DNA from: Owenia fusiformis
Lineage: Eukaryota; Annelida; Polychaeta; Sabellida; Oweniidae
Direction of reading: 5' to 3'
Assembly: GCA_903813345.2 (NCBI GenBank)
Contig: CAIIXF020000011.1
Coordinates: 7,590,571-7,654,570, forward strand
Length of the DNA: 64,000 nucleotides
The position numbers and the translations under genes are program-made. Shown piece by piece: positions 11,307 to 21,472 of the stretch. The notes beneath the pieces were generated by a model that did no database searches, was not told where the DNA came from, and saw nothing but the letters and a program-made list of their open reading frames with translations. Each line of letters opens with the position of its first letter. Within the stretch, counting starts at the first letter, position 1.

Positions 11307-12290
11307 TGAAATGTAAAGGAAACATTGGCAGAAAGCATGCACAGTATGGACAGTTTACTTCTTAAAACTTTGCTAAACGAAGCATTTCTTTGCAAACAAA
11401 CATGCAATTAAGCTTATTTGCATAAATTACAAATAGTATAAAAAGCATCTTAATACTATTTATTTGGTATATGAATTATGAAAATCGATTAAGAAACGGC
11501 TATGTGACAATCAAAATGGTATTTAAAGGCAAGCTGATTTATAATAAGTCAGACTGGTTACCATGGAAACAAGCTGTTTTTCAGGAAGAAGTTACTTTGC
11601 ACGAATTTGTATTATCATTGAAATTAGTTCTTTCATTTGGTACTAAAATTGTAAAAATCCTTATACAGATCAAAAAGATACATGAAAAAGTATTTTTAAC
11701 GTCACCTTCCTGATATTGTTATATTAAAGAATATTGTTATTGATACTTAGGATTGTAAACATACATCAGGAGAATACCATTGATTGTATTATTTTATGTT
11801 AAATTATCTAAAGTTGTATACCATTACAATGCTAAAATAAGAAATAACTGTAATAAAATGATATAATATAATTTTATACAAATGTTTCAATTATAAAGAG
11901 TAGTTTGTGTAGTATATAATCTAAAACACTGGTCGAAATTAGTCTGAAACTGTGGTTATGACGTCACAATATATATGCAAATTAGCTAATTTGCATAATC
12001 ATAACAGAATCGCAATCCTTGTTCCCTAATGTTTCATTTGGTGGTAATATTATCAAAATCGGATAAAAAATGCCAAAGATATACTTGATAACAGAAATAG
12101 ACCATGTTAACAGAAATAAAATGTAGTTGCCATGGAAACGAGCTGATTTAAAAAAAACGGGGGATGCATTTTTTTAAAAAGTTCATTTCTGAGATCCCAA
12201 AGTCAACAGCTTTAAAATGGTGTATAATGAGCCGTGTACCATTTCGTGCATTAAGTTTCTAAAATTTTCTGGATCTTTGCAGGCCTATTA

Positions 12291-12640
12291 TCCCAAGTTC
12301 CTGACTGCGACGTCGTAGCGACTTCTTTGGACTGCGTGCTCCTGAATCTCGCACAGTATCGATGTTGTTGTTAGATCTTGCAGTCTTGGGTCGTCCTGAA
12401 TGAGTTTCTCTATCTTGACTCCTTGAATTCAAGTTTTTGACAGTCCCTCTATTCTAAACTTCTTTACCCATCTAAAAAAAGATTTATCTGGGTAATGACG
12501 ACATTCAAACTTATGTCTAAATTCAGCCTGAGCTTCAACAAAGGATTTTCTAGAAAGTATGCCTCTACGATAAAGGATTTTTCTCCTTTTGACCATGCCA
12601 TATTCTGAAAATAAAAGCACTACATTATCCCACATTGAAT
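12291..12640 (-). pseudogene. IS630-like transposase, N-terminal helix-turn-helix fragment
   Basis: On the minus strand, VEAQAEFRHKF..YPDKSFFRWVKKFR is the first DNA-binding helix-turn-helix of an IS630-type transposase, and SGRPKTARSNNNIDTVRD..SPKKSLRRRSQELGI is the GRPR-like linker and second helix-turn-helix. A frameshift near 12430 separates the two. The same protein continues at 6264-5797 on the far side of the 6-kb insertion. Together they are an N-terminal and central transposase with at least one frameshift and two stops, lacking the C-terminus, so the source element was dead or died after the nested insertion. Confidence 0.82.
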
Positions 12641-12711
12641 GAACTATCTGTAAATGAAAAATAATTAAGATATCTGCTGTATTAAGAAAGTTATTCAAGA
12701 AATGGAGGGTT

Positions 12712-12732
12712 GATTTTTTGGGTCACCCTGTA
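12712..12732 (-). repeat. Terminal inverted repeat of the IS630-like element
   Basis: Read on the minus strand from the end: TA, then CAGGGTGACCCAAAAAATC. CAGGGTG(A/T)CCC-type termini with TA duplications are typical of IS630-Tc1-mariner elements. It lies upstream of the helix-turn-helix frame, as a 5' terminus should. A related terminus occurs at 63241-63255. The matching 3' terminus was not found near 5797. Confidence 0.65.
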
Positions 12733-12960
12733 TTAAGTAATGACCAAGTTGGATTAGATACGTGATGATTGGCCTATATTGTGAAAGCAAGATAAAAAAC
12801 ACAAGCAAAGTTAAGATATTTTGTTAATTTTTATACAAATTATCAAATATACAGATTATTCCTAGGTTTTGCGAGCAGATAGTCAGATACCAGAGCTTAA
12901 ATATTAGTGTGTAAAACAATGCCAGTCCAGGAGCTAAATGGTGATTAATTTTAAGAGATA

Positions 12961-13235
12961 TACAGGGCATATAAAAAAAACGCAACATTCAACATTCAAT
13001 GTACCATAAAGTCACGTCTCTCCTCTATGCAATGATATGTCATTCATTCACATGTGGTAATGGTTGGGTGAGAAATCCTTCCATTTGCACAGTGGGTCAA
13101 AATCGGCTCTGGACCAAGTTTTAGATATTGTAAAAATCAGTGCAAAGGCTAAGTGCCAATGGAAGTTCCCCTGGCTTGAATTCTTGTGACTTTTTCTTTT
13201 GAAGCTATCTCAGGACCATCTGTGCTCACAATTCC
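12961..13235. other. Gene-free stretch with a Tc1-like terminus
   Basis: Starts TACAGGGCATATAAAAAAA, resembling a Tc1/mariner terminus after a TA. The rest (to CAATTC at 13236) has no recognisable coding. It abuts the 3' tail of the LINE, which may have truncated it. Confidence 0.35.
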
Positions 13236-13255
13236 CAATTCAATTCAATTCAATT
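13236..13255 (-). repeat. LINE 3' microsatellite tail
   Basis: Four perfect CAATT units on the plus strand, the tail of the minus-strand LINE. Confidence 0.85.
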
Positions 13256-13531
13256 TATTTCATAATTCTTATATAATATACACTATAAAAACAAGCCGCT
13301 AGACACCCTAGTGGGTATATGTTGCGGTTTAACAGAAATCATTAAAATGACATCTAGACTACATATAAAAGAAAACACTTATATTATGTTACATGTAGGT
13401 ATATAAAAATGATATTAACAATTAATCTAAGGATGTACAATGTAAAAATGTTACAAAAATCAGGTACCAGTATAAAATCAACAGTATAGTATGATATTGG
13501 TATTATACATTATTGATAGATGGGTAGTTTT

Positions 13532-15265
13532 TTATATGAAGATTTGAAAATATTTAGATCGGCATTTTTTAATATCATGTGGTAGAGCATTCCAAAGATT
13601 ATGACCTAGATAGCGAAGGGAAAGTTTAGAGCATTTAGGGATATCAAAATAATGCAATTGTCTTGTGTAATGATGATGAATATTAATGTTGATATCAAAC
13701 AAGTCTTGAAATAGATTTTTGGGAAGACTCGGGTGCTTATTAAAGATTTTGTACATGAACTGACCAGTACAATATCTGTTGACATCAAAAATATTTAATA
13801 TTTTAAGATCTTTAAATAGGGGAGCGGAGTGAGAAAGTCTATCCTTATTTAAAGCTAGCCTTAAGAATTGTTTCTGCAGTTTATGTAGACGATCATAGAA
13901 TGATTTAAATGTGTTACCCCAGGTTATGTTGCAATAATTTAATTGAGAGTGTATCAATGAGTAGTAAATTGTTTTGAAACTGTCTATCTGAAGTAGATGT
14001 TTAATGTGATAAAGAGAACCAATGACGCGAGAAATCCTTGTTTCAACAGATTTTATGTGCTCTTTAAATTTCAGGTTTTTATCAATAATAATTCCAAGAA
14101 AGTCAATTTTTTCCCGGAAATTTATGTTCTCATTGCAAATTTTAAGATTCAGATTTGTTTAATTTTTTGGGGGTCCAAATAGAATAGCATTGGTTTTGCC
14201 AATATTAAGTGAAAGTTTGTTTGCTTTTATCCAGTCATCTATTGAATTCAAGTTTGCATTAGTTCTAGTCATAAGTTCATTTAAATCATAATCACTATCA
14301 AGAAGATTGGTGTCATCAGCAAACATAATAAATTTTAGATTAGGGGCAACAAAAGGCAGATCATTTATGTAAAGAATAAATAATAGTGGTACAAGTACCG
14401 AGCCCTGCGGAACACCACAATTTAGAGATGATTGTTTAGATTCATAATTGTTAATGGTGACATATTGTTTGCGGTCTTTAAAATAACTTTCAAACCAGGA
14501 CTTAGCTATTCCTCTGATGCCATAATATTCAAGTTTTTGTATCAAAATGTCATGATTAATTGTGTCAAAGGCCTTGGAAAAATCTAATGTTATGCCAATG
14601 CTCGTTTTCCCCAAATTAGTTGATTTTCGAATTTGTTCAATGAAATATAAAATGGCCATGTAGGTAGAGTTGAATTTCTGAAATCCAAATTGATAAGTAA
14701 TAATAATTTCAAAACGTTCTAAAAAACCAGTAAAAAACTTTGCTGTCTATGCCACACCTGCCACACCTTCTTCCAATAGCCCCTATGCCCCTTGTACTGA
14801 CTTTTGCAATGGTCTAAAAAACCAGTGAGTTTGGCGTGCATGAGCTTTTCTAACAATTTAGAAAATACCGATAAAATTGAAATTGGTCTATAGTTCGAAG
14901 GATTTGTAGTGACACCTTTTTTAAATACAGGTGTTACTTTGGCCAATTTGAGGGCGTCTGGGAAAATACCAGATTTAAAAGATAGGTTAAATATATACAA
15001 GATTGGATCAATTAAAAACTGTCTTGCAGACTTAATAAGTAATGGTAGAATCCCATCAGGTCCGGGCGAGGAAGATTTTAGAAGACACATTTCTAATTCA
15101 AGCTCAGTTTTTGAGGTCTTTTTGAGATAAATAGATGATTGAACTTTTTGAGCTCTTGCTAGGTATTCATTAAAGCATTTTTTGGATTTTGGAATCTCCT
15201 TGGCTAGATTTTTACCAATATTGGTAAAAAAAAGATTAAATCCATTAGAAATGATTTCATTGGTC
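13532..15265 (-). pseudogene. LINE reverse transcriptase pseudogene
   Basis: In order on the minus strand: SSSPGPDGI and NYRPISILSVFSKLLEK (fingers), then an 81-bp insertion that breaks the frame (14732-14812), then LDFSKAFDTINHDIL with the first catalytic Asp, GVPQGS, and FADD, the catalytic pair (YADD in relatives). NKLSLNIGKTN follows, one in-frame TAA at 14159-14161 (a Lys-codon position), then the C-terminal region with LNYCNITWGN and LGHNLWNALPHDIK up to the stop at 13532. Besides the insertion and that one stop the frame is intact, so the copy is fairly young. It once copied LINE RNA into nicked DNA. Confidence 0.9.
14732..14812. other. 81-bp templated insertion with 14-bp flank duplication
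   Basis: TCTAAAAAACCAGT stands on both sides (14718-14731 and 14813-14826). The insert contains 75 bp identical to 15454-15528 in the same orientation, plus a few added bases (AAAAA on the left, G on the right). Removing the insert and one duplicate restores the reverse transcriptase frame (TGFLE followed by RFEII). The total of 95 bp added is not a multiple of three, so it shifts the frame. Confidence 0.88.
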
Positions 15266-15453
15266 CTCCATTGGTCCTCCACCAGATATTGCAAAACCTC
15301 GAGAAAGAATTGCCCATGGGCTGCTTTTTTTGCTTTAACCCACTCGGGGCTGAACCATGCATGACGTGGACAGATGCATGAGCGCATCTTTATGTGCAAG
15401 GAAGTGGTGGCGATTTGGAGGGGTATAGGATGTATTCTTGCAGAAGTATGAAC

Positions 15454-15890
15454 ACTTTGCTGTCTATGCCACACCTGCCACACCTTCTTCCAATAGCCCC
15501 TATGCCCCTTGTACTGACTTTTGCAATGTTTAAAACTTGGGCCCGAGCTGAATTTTGCCCCACTTTGCAAAATTAATGATAATTCGGCCAGAGATGAGTC
15601 CCTGTGAATGAATGATATTTCATTTCAAAGAGGAGTAATTTGGCTTTTTGGTTCATTGAATGAAAAGGGTGCAGTCAGCATTGGTTTAATGTTTTCTTCC
15701 AATATTGCACCGGGCTCCGTACACTGACTTTTGCGATGTTTATAACTTGGTCCCAAGCTAATTTTGGCCCACTTTGCAAATGGAATGATTATTCGCCCAA
15801 CCATGACCAAATATCAGTTAATGATATATTATTGTAAAGAGGAGACACATGGCTTTATGTTGCATTGAATGAAATCAATGCTGTTATCAC
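15454..15890. repeat. Two-copy tandem repeat, about 209 bp
   Basis: CTGACTTTTGCAATGTTTAAAACTTGG near 15513 recurs as a diverged copy near 15724. CCCACTTTGCAAA ends near 15571 and 15780, and a GGCTTT..TTGCATTGAATGAAA-type end recurs too. The two units differ by many substitutions. The frames across them (14719-15570 and 15625-15810, minus) share the same peptide-like run only because of the repeat. The left flank, 15285-15453, is unrecognised. Confidence 0.8.
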
Positions 15891-16016
15891 TGGTTTTGTT
15901 TATTTCTGAGATAACAATCTGTTACTTTTACAAAATAATACAATTATCAATATTTTGATGACAGATGAATATGATATGTAGTCAAACAAGTGTACATGCT
16001 TATTCAGAGACGTATA

Positions 16017-16348
16017 CAGGGGCGGATCTGGGAACCAACAAGGGGGGGGGGGGGGCCCAAATTTCAGGTCAGAGCAAAAAACGTCCGCTCTTGCGCGGGA
16101 AAATTTTTGGGCCCCTAAAACGCAAAAGTGGGCCCAAATTTTGAAATTTTGAGGCCCATTTTCTTCAAAATTTGGCCTGAATTTAAAAAAAAGGGCTTAA
16201 AAGGCCCAGTAATGACCAAAAAGGCCGACTTTTTGGGGGCCTTAAGGCCTATCTTGGCCCAAAATTTTTTTTGGCCCCAATTTTTTTTTCTGGGCCCACC
16301 CAAGGGGGGGGGGGCGGGCCCCCAGGCCCCCCCCCTAATCCGCTAGTG
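16017..16348. mobile_element. hAT-like MITE with 5-bp target duplication GTATA
   Basis: The left end is CAGGGGCGGATCTGG and the right end, read inward, CACTAGCGGATTAGG. GTATA flanks both sides (16012-16016, 16349-16353). G/C homopolymers lie just inside both ends. The interior is rich in GGCCC and TTTT runs with no believable coding; a 72-codon plus frame and a 62-codon minus frame are by-products. Termini beginning CAG(G) with GCGGAT are hAT-like, but hAT normally gives 8-bp duplications. Confidence 0.82.
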
Positions 16349-16814
16349 GTATATGTGGAAGAAAACAACTATCTTCGACGAAAGTGAATGTCCCCCAATC
16401 CTGTGCAACAAAGATTGCAAATTAGGAATAAAGACCTCGATTTCATGATTTATGTCAAATATATGACCGAAAATTTAATTCTGTTCATTGTGAAAAGACA
16501 GAAATCGCGTAGCCTAGCGATCCCTTATTAAAAAATACTGATATCGATCATACATAGGATAATAAGATTTTCTTTGCGGAAAACATACGTGTGCTACAAT
16601 CAATTATGAATGAAAAGTTCTCGCATTTAAGATTTACGTCAACCAAAAGAGAAGCGGCTCTTTTTTATGACATTTTCAACATGATGCCTTTTTGTAAAAT
16701 TGCCCGATAGCTAAATCAGCTTTTGCAAAAATGAGCCAGGGAGAGGCATGGTTTTACTATTGGTTTGCAACTGGTCAACAAAAGTGGAGAATATAGCTGT
16801 ATGTACGATCATTT

Positions 16815-16974
16815 CAGCCCGTAGCCAGGATTTCGCAAAGGGGGGTGGGTCGGTTTTCAAAAATTTTCAAATATGGCTAAAATCACTTGAGAAGTGCTCA
16901 AAATGGTGAAAAACTGCATGATTTTGAAAGAATTTTTAGCCAGGGGGAGGGGGACCCCCCTAGCTACGGGCCTG
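16815..16974. mobile_element. Short MITE, CAG-TAGCCAG family, duplication CATTT
   Basis: The left end is CAGCCCGTAGCCAGG and the right end, inverted, CAGGCCCGTAGCTAGG. CATTT stands on both sides (16810-16814 and 16975-16979). At 160 bp it has no coding. The interior segment AAAACTGCATGATTTTGAA is shared with 23690-23712 and, with changes, 58700-58720. Confidence 0.85.
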
Positions 16975-17216
16975 CATTTTATGGGTGAAATGTTCAGTTT
17001 GACCGGTGTAAAAGAAATGATGGTCCCCCAGGGATTATGGTCCCCTTTCTTAACGGCCCTTACTGGCCCTGATTGCGTATAAGATAATCAGGGAAAGAGT
17101 TGTATTGAGGTCACCATATAAATCAATGGAGAGTGGGACCATAATTTGAGAGGACCTCCTACCCTTTTACACCGGGACAAATCGACACTCGTACAAGTTT
17201 TTTAAAGTGTTCTTTA

Positions 17217-17440
17217 CAGGCCTGTCATCTGTCCCACAATATGCGTATTTGTCACGCATTTGCTGAAGAAATTGATCATGCCAGTTCTTTTGATTGGCAG
17301 AATATGTCATGCAAATACACATTCTTTCTAATTATTGTCAAGTAGAAATATTTCAGGAGCATCAAAAGACGAACACCGAAACATAAAAAACGTATACATG
17401 TCATGATATAGGGAGAAAATCAATAAACTCAAGGCCTGTG
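17217..17440. repeat. Dispersed repeat, copy 2 (CAGGCCTGTC family)
   Basis: CAGGCCTGTCATCTGTCCCA at the start and, inverted, CAGGCCTTGAG at the end (about 17430-17438). The first 140 bp match 8715-8860. Between 17390 and 17425 the words TATACATGTCATGATATAGG and GAGAAAATCA recur near 32195-32222. No target duplication was evident. Confidence 0.6.
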
Positions 17441-17835
17441 TTACACTTGCTAACTGTATATTGAATGGTCTTACTATGCTAGAATATTTTCTGTCCCTAT
17501 ATCTTGACACTGGTATACCCTCCCCGCGTTTTTAATTCAATAAATGAAGTTGAATAGGCGATAAAATCTTAGCTTTAGTATCTAAGGCCAGGGTGCATGC
17601 CCGGGGGTGCATGTTCGGAATTTTTCTGAATTCCTCAATTGAGTCACATGTTATTTTTCAAACAGGAATCACTCCTTCCCCACATTGTCTACATCTTCCA
17701 GTTGTGCACAAAGAGTGCACTTATGTGCCTAAAAAAGACTGGTGAGGATTTTTTCGTAAAATGTATAAAAACGAGAAAATTCATCGAAAAAAATTCTGAA
17801 GGAAGGATATCATAGACTAGTATGTTCACTATGTA

Positions 17836-18905
17836 CGAGGGTTGATCCAAAAGTTCCGAACCGTTTGCTCTAAAAATCTTAATATTTTATGAATATTGTT
17901 TATATATGGCCACAACTACCCCATACATAGTAGTTTCATTATGTGTAAAAATAAACAATAAATCTGACCAGCAACATAGGTATTTGGTTACCAAAGCAAC
18001 ATGACGACAGGGTAGGTGGAGCTGGAATAAATTAGACTTTATTTCGAATTTCAGCAATTGAAGAGCTATTTCAGATCATTTCAATTTGTGGAGTTTCACC
18101 TCCATAAAATCTCATACAATCGGTAATTATAGTTCATAAGTTCATTCGCCCTCAAAATAGTCACCACCATGTGCAACACATTTCTTCCAACATTTCAACC
18201 AGTCCTGAAATACATGGTGAAGTCAACCTTTAGCTGTAGCATAAACGCTATTAGTAAATGCCTGGATAAAGTCAGCTTCGTCATCAAAATGGATACCATG
18301 CAGTGGTTTCTTGGCCTCAGGAAACATACGAAAGTCACATGGTGCCATACCAGGAGAATATGGCAGATGGGGCTGAAGTTGGGCCTGGAAGCACTCGTGT
18401 ATTGCATCTGGTGTAACATTGGTTCTGTGGGCTGCAGCATTATCATAGTGAAAGTATAAATTCCCAAGGAGATCTGGTCGTTTTTTCTCATAGCATCTTT
18501 AAGATCTTTCTTCAGCACCTGGTACGCATTTCTAAACTGAGTAAGTGTCATACCTAATTGATTGACTCAAAATAGATCAGCATACCTCATAAAAGTAATC
18601 TAGTTTACAACTTTATAAATGAGTGATAAGGTTTTGTAACTGACCCTTGAATAATAAGCTCCATTGACGGGGACTCCAGTTGCCACAGAGTGAACCAAGA
18701 TAACTGTGCCATACTCTTGCTCCACCTACCCTGTTGTCATGTTGCTATGGTAACCAGACACCTATGTTTCTGGTCAAATTTATTGCTTATTTTTACACAA
18801 AATGAAACTAATATATATGGGGTGGTTATAGCCAAATATGAACAATATTCATAAAGTATTAAGATTTTTAGAGCAAACGGTTCGGAACTTTTGGATCAAC
18901 CCTCG
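17836..18905. mobile_element. Mariner element with about 190-bp terminal inverted repeats
   Basis: TA plus CGAGGGTTGATCCAAAAGTT at the left (17834 on) and its complement ending in TA at 18906-18907. The inverted arms run 17834-18023 and 18719-18907 with roughly 90 percent identity by eye, far longer than the usual 20-35 bp of mariner. The middle carries the C-terminal third of a minus-strand transposase. The N-terminal two thirds are deleted, so the element cannot move itself. The total length of about 1.07 kb is near that of a short mariner only because of the long arms. Confidence 0.9.
18142..18551 (-). pseudogene. Mariner transposase C-terminal remnant
   Basis: On the minus strand, FHYDNAAAHRT contains the second catalytic Asp and LPYSPGMAPCDFRMF the third. 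Thirty-five residues lie between the two Asp residues, where mariner (DD34D) has 34. It ends in HGGDYFEGE and TGA (18142-18144), a mariner-like end. A frameshift lies at the six-base T-run 18481-18486 (A-run in coding sense), just upstream of RPDLLGNLYFHYDN, and there is an in-frame TGA at 18223-18225. The N-terminal DNA-binding domain and first catalytic Asp are gone. The plus-strand frame at 18169-18459 is its shadow. Confidence 0.88.
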
Positions 18906-18907
18906 TA

Positions 18908-19462
18908 CATCTATATTACGTTGAAAAATCTTTGGTTGTTCCAATTATCTCTTTGAGAAGAAATCCTACAGTTTCAAAGATCTTCAATTTTCTTCCGAAT
19001 TTATCAAGGTACATTTACATATCTATGACCACCATTTTCGAAGGACGGTGCGTTACATTTTATACCTAACGGTTCGGGGTCAAGGGACAACTCACCGGGG
19101 TCGATCCTCGGTGCGGTATGGTTGCTCACCGCGGGTGATTCATATTTCTATCTGTTACATGCAAAATGATATTTATTTTGTTTTTAAAGTGATTTGTATA
19201 CATGTGCTTATTCATGTTCAATTCACTCTGCAAAATTTAGATTTAAGTGCGTTTGATGTTTGAGCGTATTTATAAGCTATATCTTTAATAGGCGTGTAAA
19301 TAGAACAGGCGATATGAAGGGGGGTTCACTGTATATAAACCTTGACGGGGATCCTCGGCGCACACGGGGTACCTTCGAGGTTGTTTTGATCGTTTTCTTC
19401 ATAGATCTGCCTTGTTCAGTTAAACTGACTTCTTCAGTTTAAATATTAACTTTTTTCTACTT
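18908..19462. other. Gene-free stretch, nothing recognised
   Basis: Holds a short G+C-richer patch (19070-19140 and 19320-19380) with TCCTCGG(T/C)GC repeated and a GGTTCGGGGTCAAGG word. I tested it for a tRNA fold without success. The open frames at 19048-19263 and 19260-19442 resemble nothing. Confidence 0.4.
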
Positions 19463-19605
19463 TGACATTTGGTATGGCATATTGGTCCTATATTTAGACA
19501 TTTGGTATATCATTTGTGCTTGTATATCTGGACATTTGGTATGGCATTGGTCCTATATTCGGGCATTTGGTATGGCTCTTGCGCGTTATTTTGGTTGGTA
19601 TGGGA
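19463..19605. repeat. Degenerate about 32-bp tandem repeat
   Basis: (G)ACATTTGGTAT recurs at about 19463, 19498, 19532 and 19563, with GGTCCTATATT between some copies. Four units, spacing 31-35 bp. Confidence 0.7.
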
Positions 19606-20005
19606 ACACATTGAAATTTGACAGATTGTAATGGGAAATTGATATCTGAGGGTTAAGCCAGCCAAGGACCACCCCCCCCCCCCGTCAAAATTTACATACA
19701 GTGAATCCCCCGGGATCCATGAATTTTGTTGTTGTTGAATACACTGCGAGTTACCTTGCCTCTTATTGGATAAAATTCATCATAATGTAGCTAATTAATT
19801 GTAGCAACAATTGGAGTCTCGCTGCAGTTTACACGGACTGCACATGGGCATTGCTCAAATGAATTACATGAATACATAGAGCGACAAGTTCCTTCGTTTC
19901 AAGCTTTGCCACGTGGAGGTCAACATAGTGTTTTATTTTCAGTTTACAAGAAACATTTATTTTACCTGATAACAAACTAAAGCTGGAAACTCATTTGGAG
20001 GAGCA

Positions 20006-21328
20006 ATGTCTCCTTCAAGTAAAGAAATTGCCGGGCGACTCCTTTACCCTATTCAGTCAAGAACTGTGCCAACAAGACCACAGGAAGTTGTATTAAGTCC
20101 TTTTTGGGCCCTAACGGCCTTCTGCCCTCCCCCAATCTCACACAACAGACGAATCTATAAGGATGCCAACAAACATCTAGACCTGAAAAAAAAATGAAAT
20201 CAAAACAAAGTTTTTTTACAAGATCCTTGTTCAAAAAGCCCCCAAACTCGCTCAATATGGAGTAAAAATACTTCTCAATTGAAAAGAAACAAAAAAAGCA
20301 CGAGCTGACAGATGCTTAATGACGATATAAGCCCTGCAAAACATCTACCCATCAAAACTCGACGAAATGGAATGAAATGAAAAATTCAAATATTTACCGA
20401 CTCTGTAACTCTTCAATGACACAAGGTACTACAAAAAATGTTAAATCTGATAAACCTTATACTATAAGCTTTGTATATTTTTGCAAATACTTAGCTGATT
20501 TAGCGTACATACCTTTAAAATCTCAAATCTTTCTAGACTTTATTTTTCAAACTTTTCGGAAATGCCAATATGGCCGATGGACACCCAAAAAAAATTTCAT
20601 GATCAAATTAAACAAGTAATGTATTAATAAAATAATAATTTCTGTCTCCTAAAATTACATTTAAGAATTACCTTGGTTTGATTTATGTTATTCAATGCTC
20701 AAATACGGTTTAATTGTAAAAATGATCATGACCTAGTTTTAGGCTGGCCAATCCAATCGCAAAAGATTATTAGATCCGTAAACGTGTCATGGGCGCTGAA
20801 AGAAAAGTTTCTCAAAAAATTCAAATTTTAAATAACTATCAATACGGCATGATTTTCAATATATATTGGTAAATCATAACAGTATTTCTAGTCAAATACG
20901 TAAAAGGAAAAAGAAGAGGAAATTTGAAAAGCAACATTACAGCAGGAAGGGAGCTACAGAGTCGGTAAATATTTGAATTTTTCATTTCATTCCATTTCGT
21001 CGAGTTTCGATGGGTAGATGTTTTGCAGGGCTTATATCGTCATTAAGCATCTGTCAGCTCGTGCTTTTTTTGTTTCTTTTCAATTGAGAAGTATTTTTAC
21101 TCCATATTGAGCGAGTTTGGGGGCTTTTTGAACAAGGATCTTGTAAAAAACTTTGTTTTGATTTCATTTTTTTTTCAGGTCTACATGTTTGTTGGTATCC
21201 TTATAGATTCGTCTGTTGTGTGAGATTGGGGGAGGGCAGAAGGCCGTTAGGGCCCAAAAAGGACTTAATACAACTTCCTGTGAACAAGACATGTACGAAA
21301 ACAAAGACTGGAAGAACAGCGGAAATAG
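20006..21328 (+). other. Small open frame split by the 1.2-kb element
   Basis: Removing 20079-21290 (element plus one target copy) joins an ATG at 20006 in frame to a TAG at 21326-21328, making a 36-codon frame rich in Arg, Lys and Ser (starting MSPSSKEIAG). A strong donor-like site, GAG/GTAAGT, follows at 21357. I do not recognise the peptide. It may be a chance frame, or the 5' end of an older element or a host first exon. Confidence 0.2.
20079..21282. mobile_element. 1.2-kb element, 333-bp inverted repeats, 8-bp duplication
   Basis: Ends are CACAGGAAGTTG and CAACTTCCTGTG. AACAAGAC is duplicated outside (20071-20078 and 21283-21290). The terminal inverted repeats span 20079-20411 and 20951-21282 and are nearly identical. 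The unique core, 20412-20950, has no recognisable protein. Frames at 20049-20255 and 20377-20619 lie in or overlap the arms. An 8-bp duplication and 5'-CA ends fit hAT or P-like superfamilies; the transposase source is unknown. High arm identity suggests a recent insertion. Confidence 0.9.
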
Positions 21329-21472
21329 AACACACGAGTTCATAGTACAAGTTTGAGGTAAGTCTGTAGTGTACGATTGGAATTTTGATGCCTCATTTTA
21401 GCCCAATGTTATTTTAAAATATGATCTCCTCCTTCCCAACATTGTCAAGTTTTCACAAAGGGTGCACTAAAG

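Larger units (their letters stand above)
6268..12287. mobile_element. 6-kb foldback-type transposon nested in a transposase
   Basis: Both ends are TAGGCCTGCAAA in inverted orientation (6268-6279 and 12276-12287), and TTA stands directly outside each end (6265-6267 and 12288-12290). The flanking transposase frame gives independent proof: read on the minus strand, ..SQELGI joins KRESLRRIL.. exactly when the insert and one TTA are removed. The arms extend over 1 kb as inverted repeats with internal duplications, like foldback elements. The middle holds a minisatellite and older insertions. No transposase was recognised inside, so this copy is non-autonomous. A 3-bp TTA duplication suggests PIF/Harbinger-type activity, but that is an inference. 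Confidence 0.87.
10380..12287 (-). repeat. Right inverted arm of the 6-kb element
   Basis: The complement of the left arm, longer than it because of later insertions. 10385-10880 holds two direct copies of the subterminal unit (GGGCCAAACACTGAAAAGAG near 10535 and 10707), and 11930-12287 the outer arm with TTATGACGTCACAATATA at about 11956 and CCATGGAAACGAGCTG near 12130. The stretch 10904-11306 contains other repeats that are not in the left arm. The frame at 11471-11713 is not recognisable. Confidence 0.85.
13236..15265 (-). mobile_element. 5'-truncated non-LTR retrotransposon (CR1/Jockey-like LINE)
   Basis: Minus-strand LINE covering the reverse transcriptase and C-terminal part, a 3' untranslated region of about 275 bp (13256-13531), and a tail of four AATTG units (13236-13255 on the plus strand as CAATT). 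Short tandem tails are typical of CR1/L2-type LINEs, whereas poly(A) is typical of L1. The endonuclease domain is missing, so the copy is 5'-truncated at about 15265-15285, where ATTGGTCCTCC is repeated. The clade assignment is from motif style only. Confidence 0.85.

Noticed and set aside
18169-18459. 96-codon plus-strand frame
   Set aside because: Antisense shadow of the mariner transposase remnant, which has recognisable catalytic motifs on the minus strand.
19044-19140. Possible tRNA (GGTTCGGGGTC-like word)
   Set aside because: No acceptor stem or anticodon arm could be paired at tRNA spacing.
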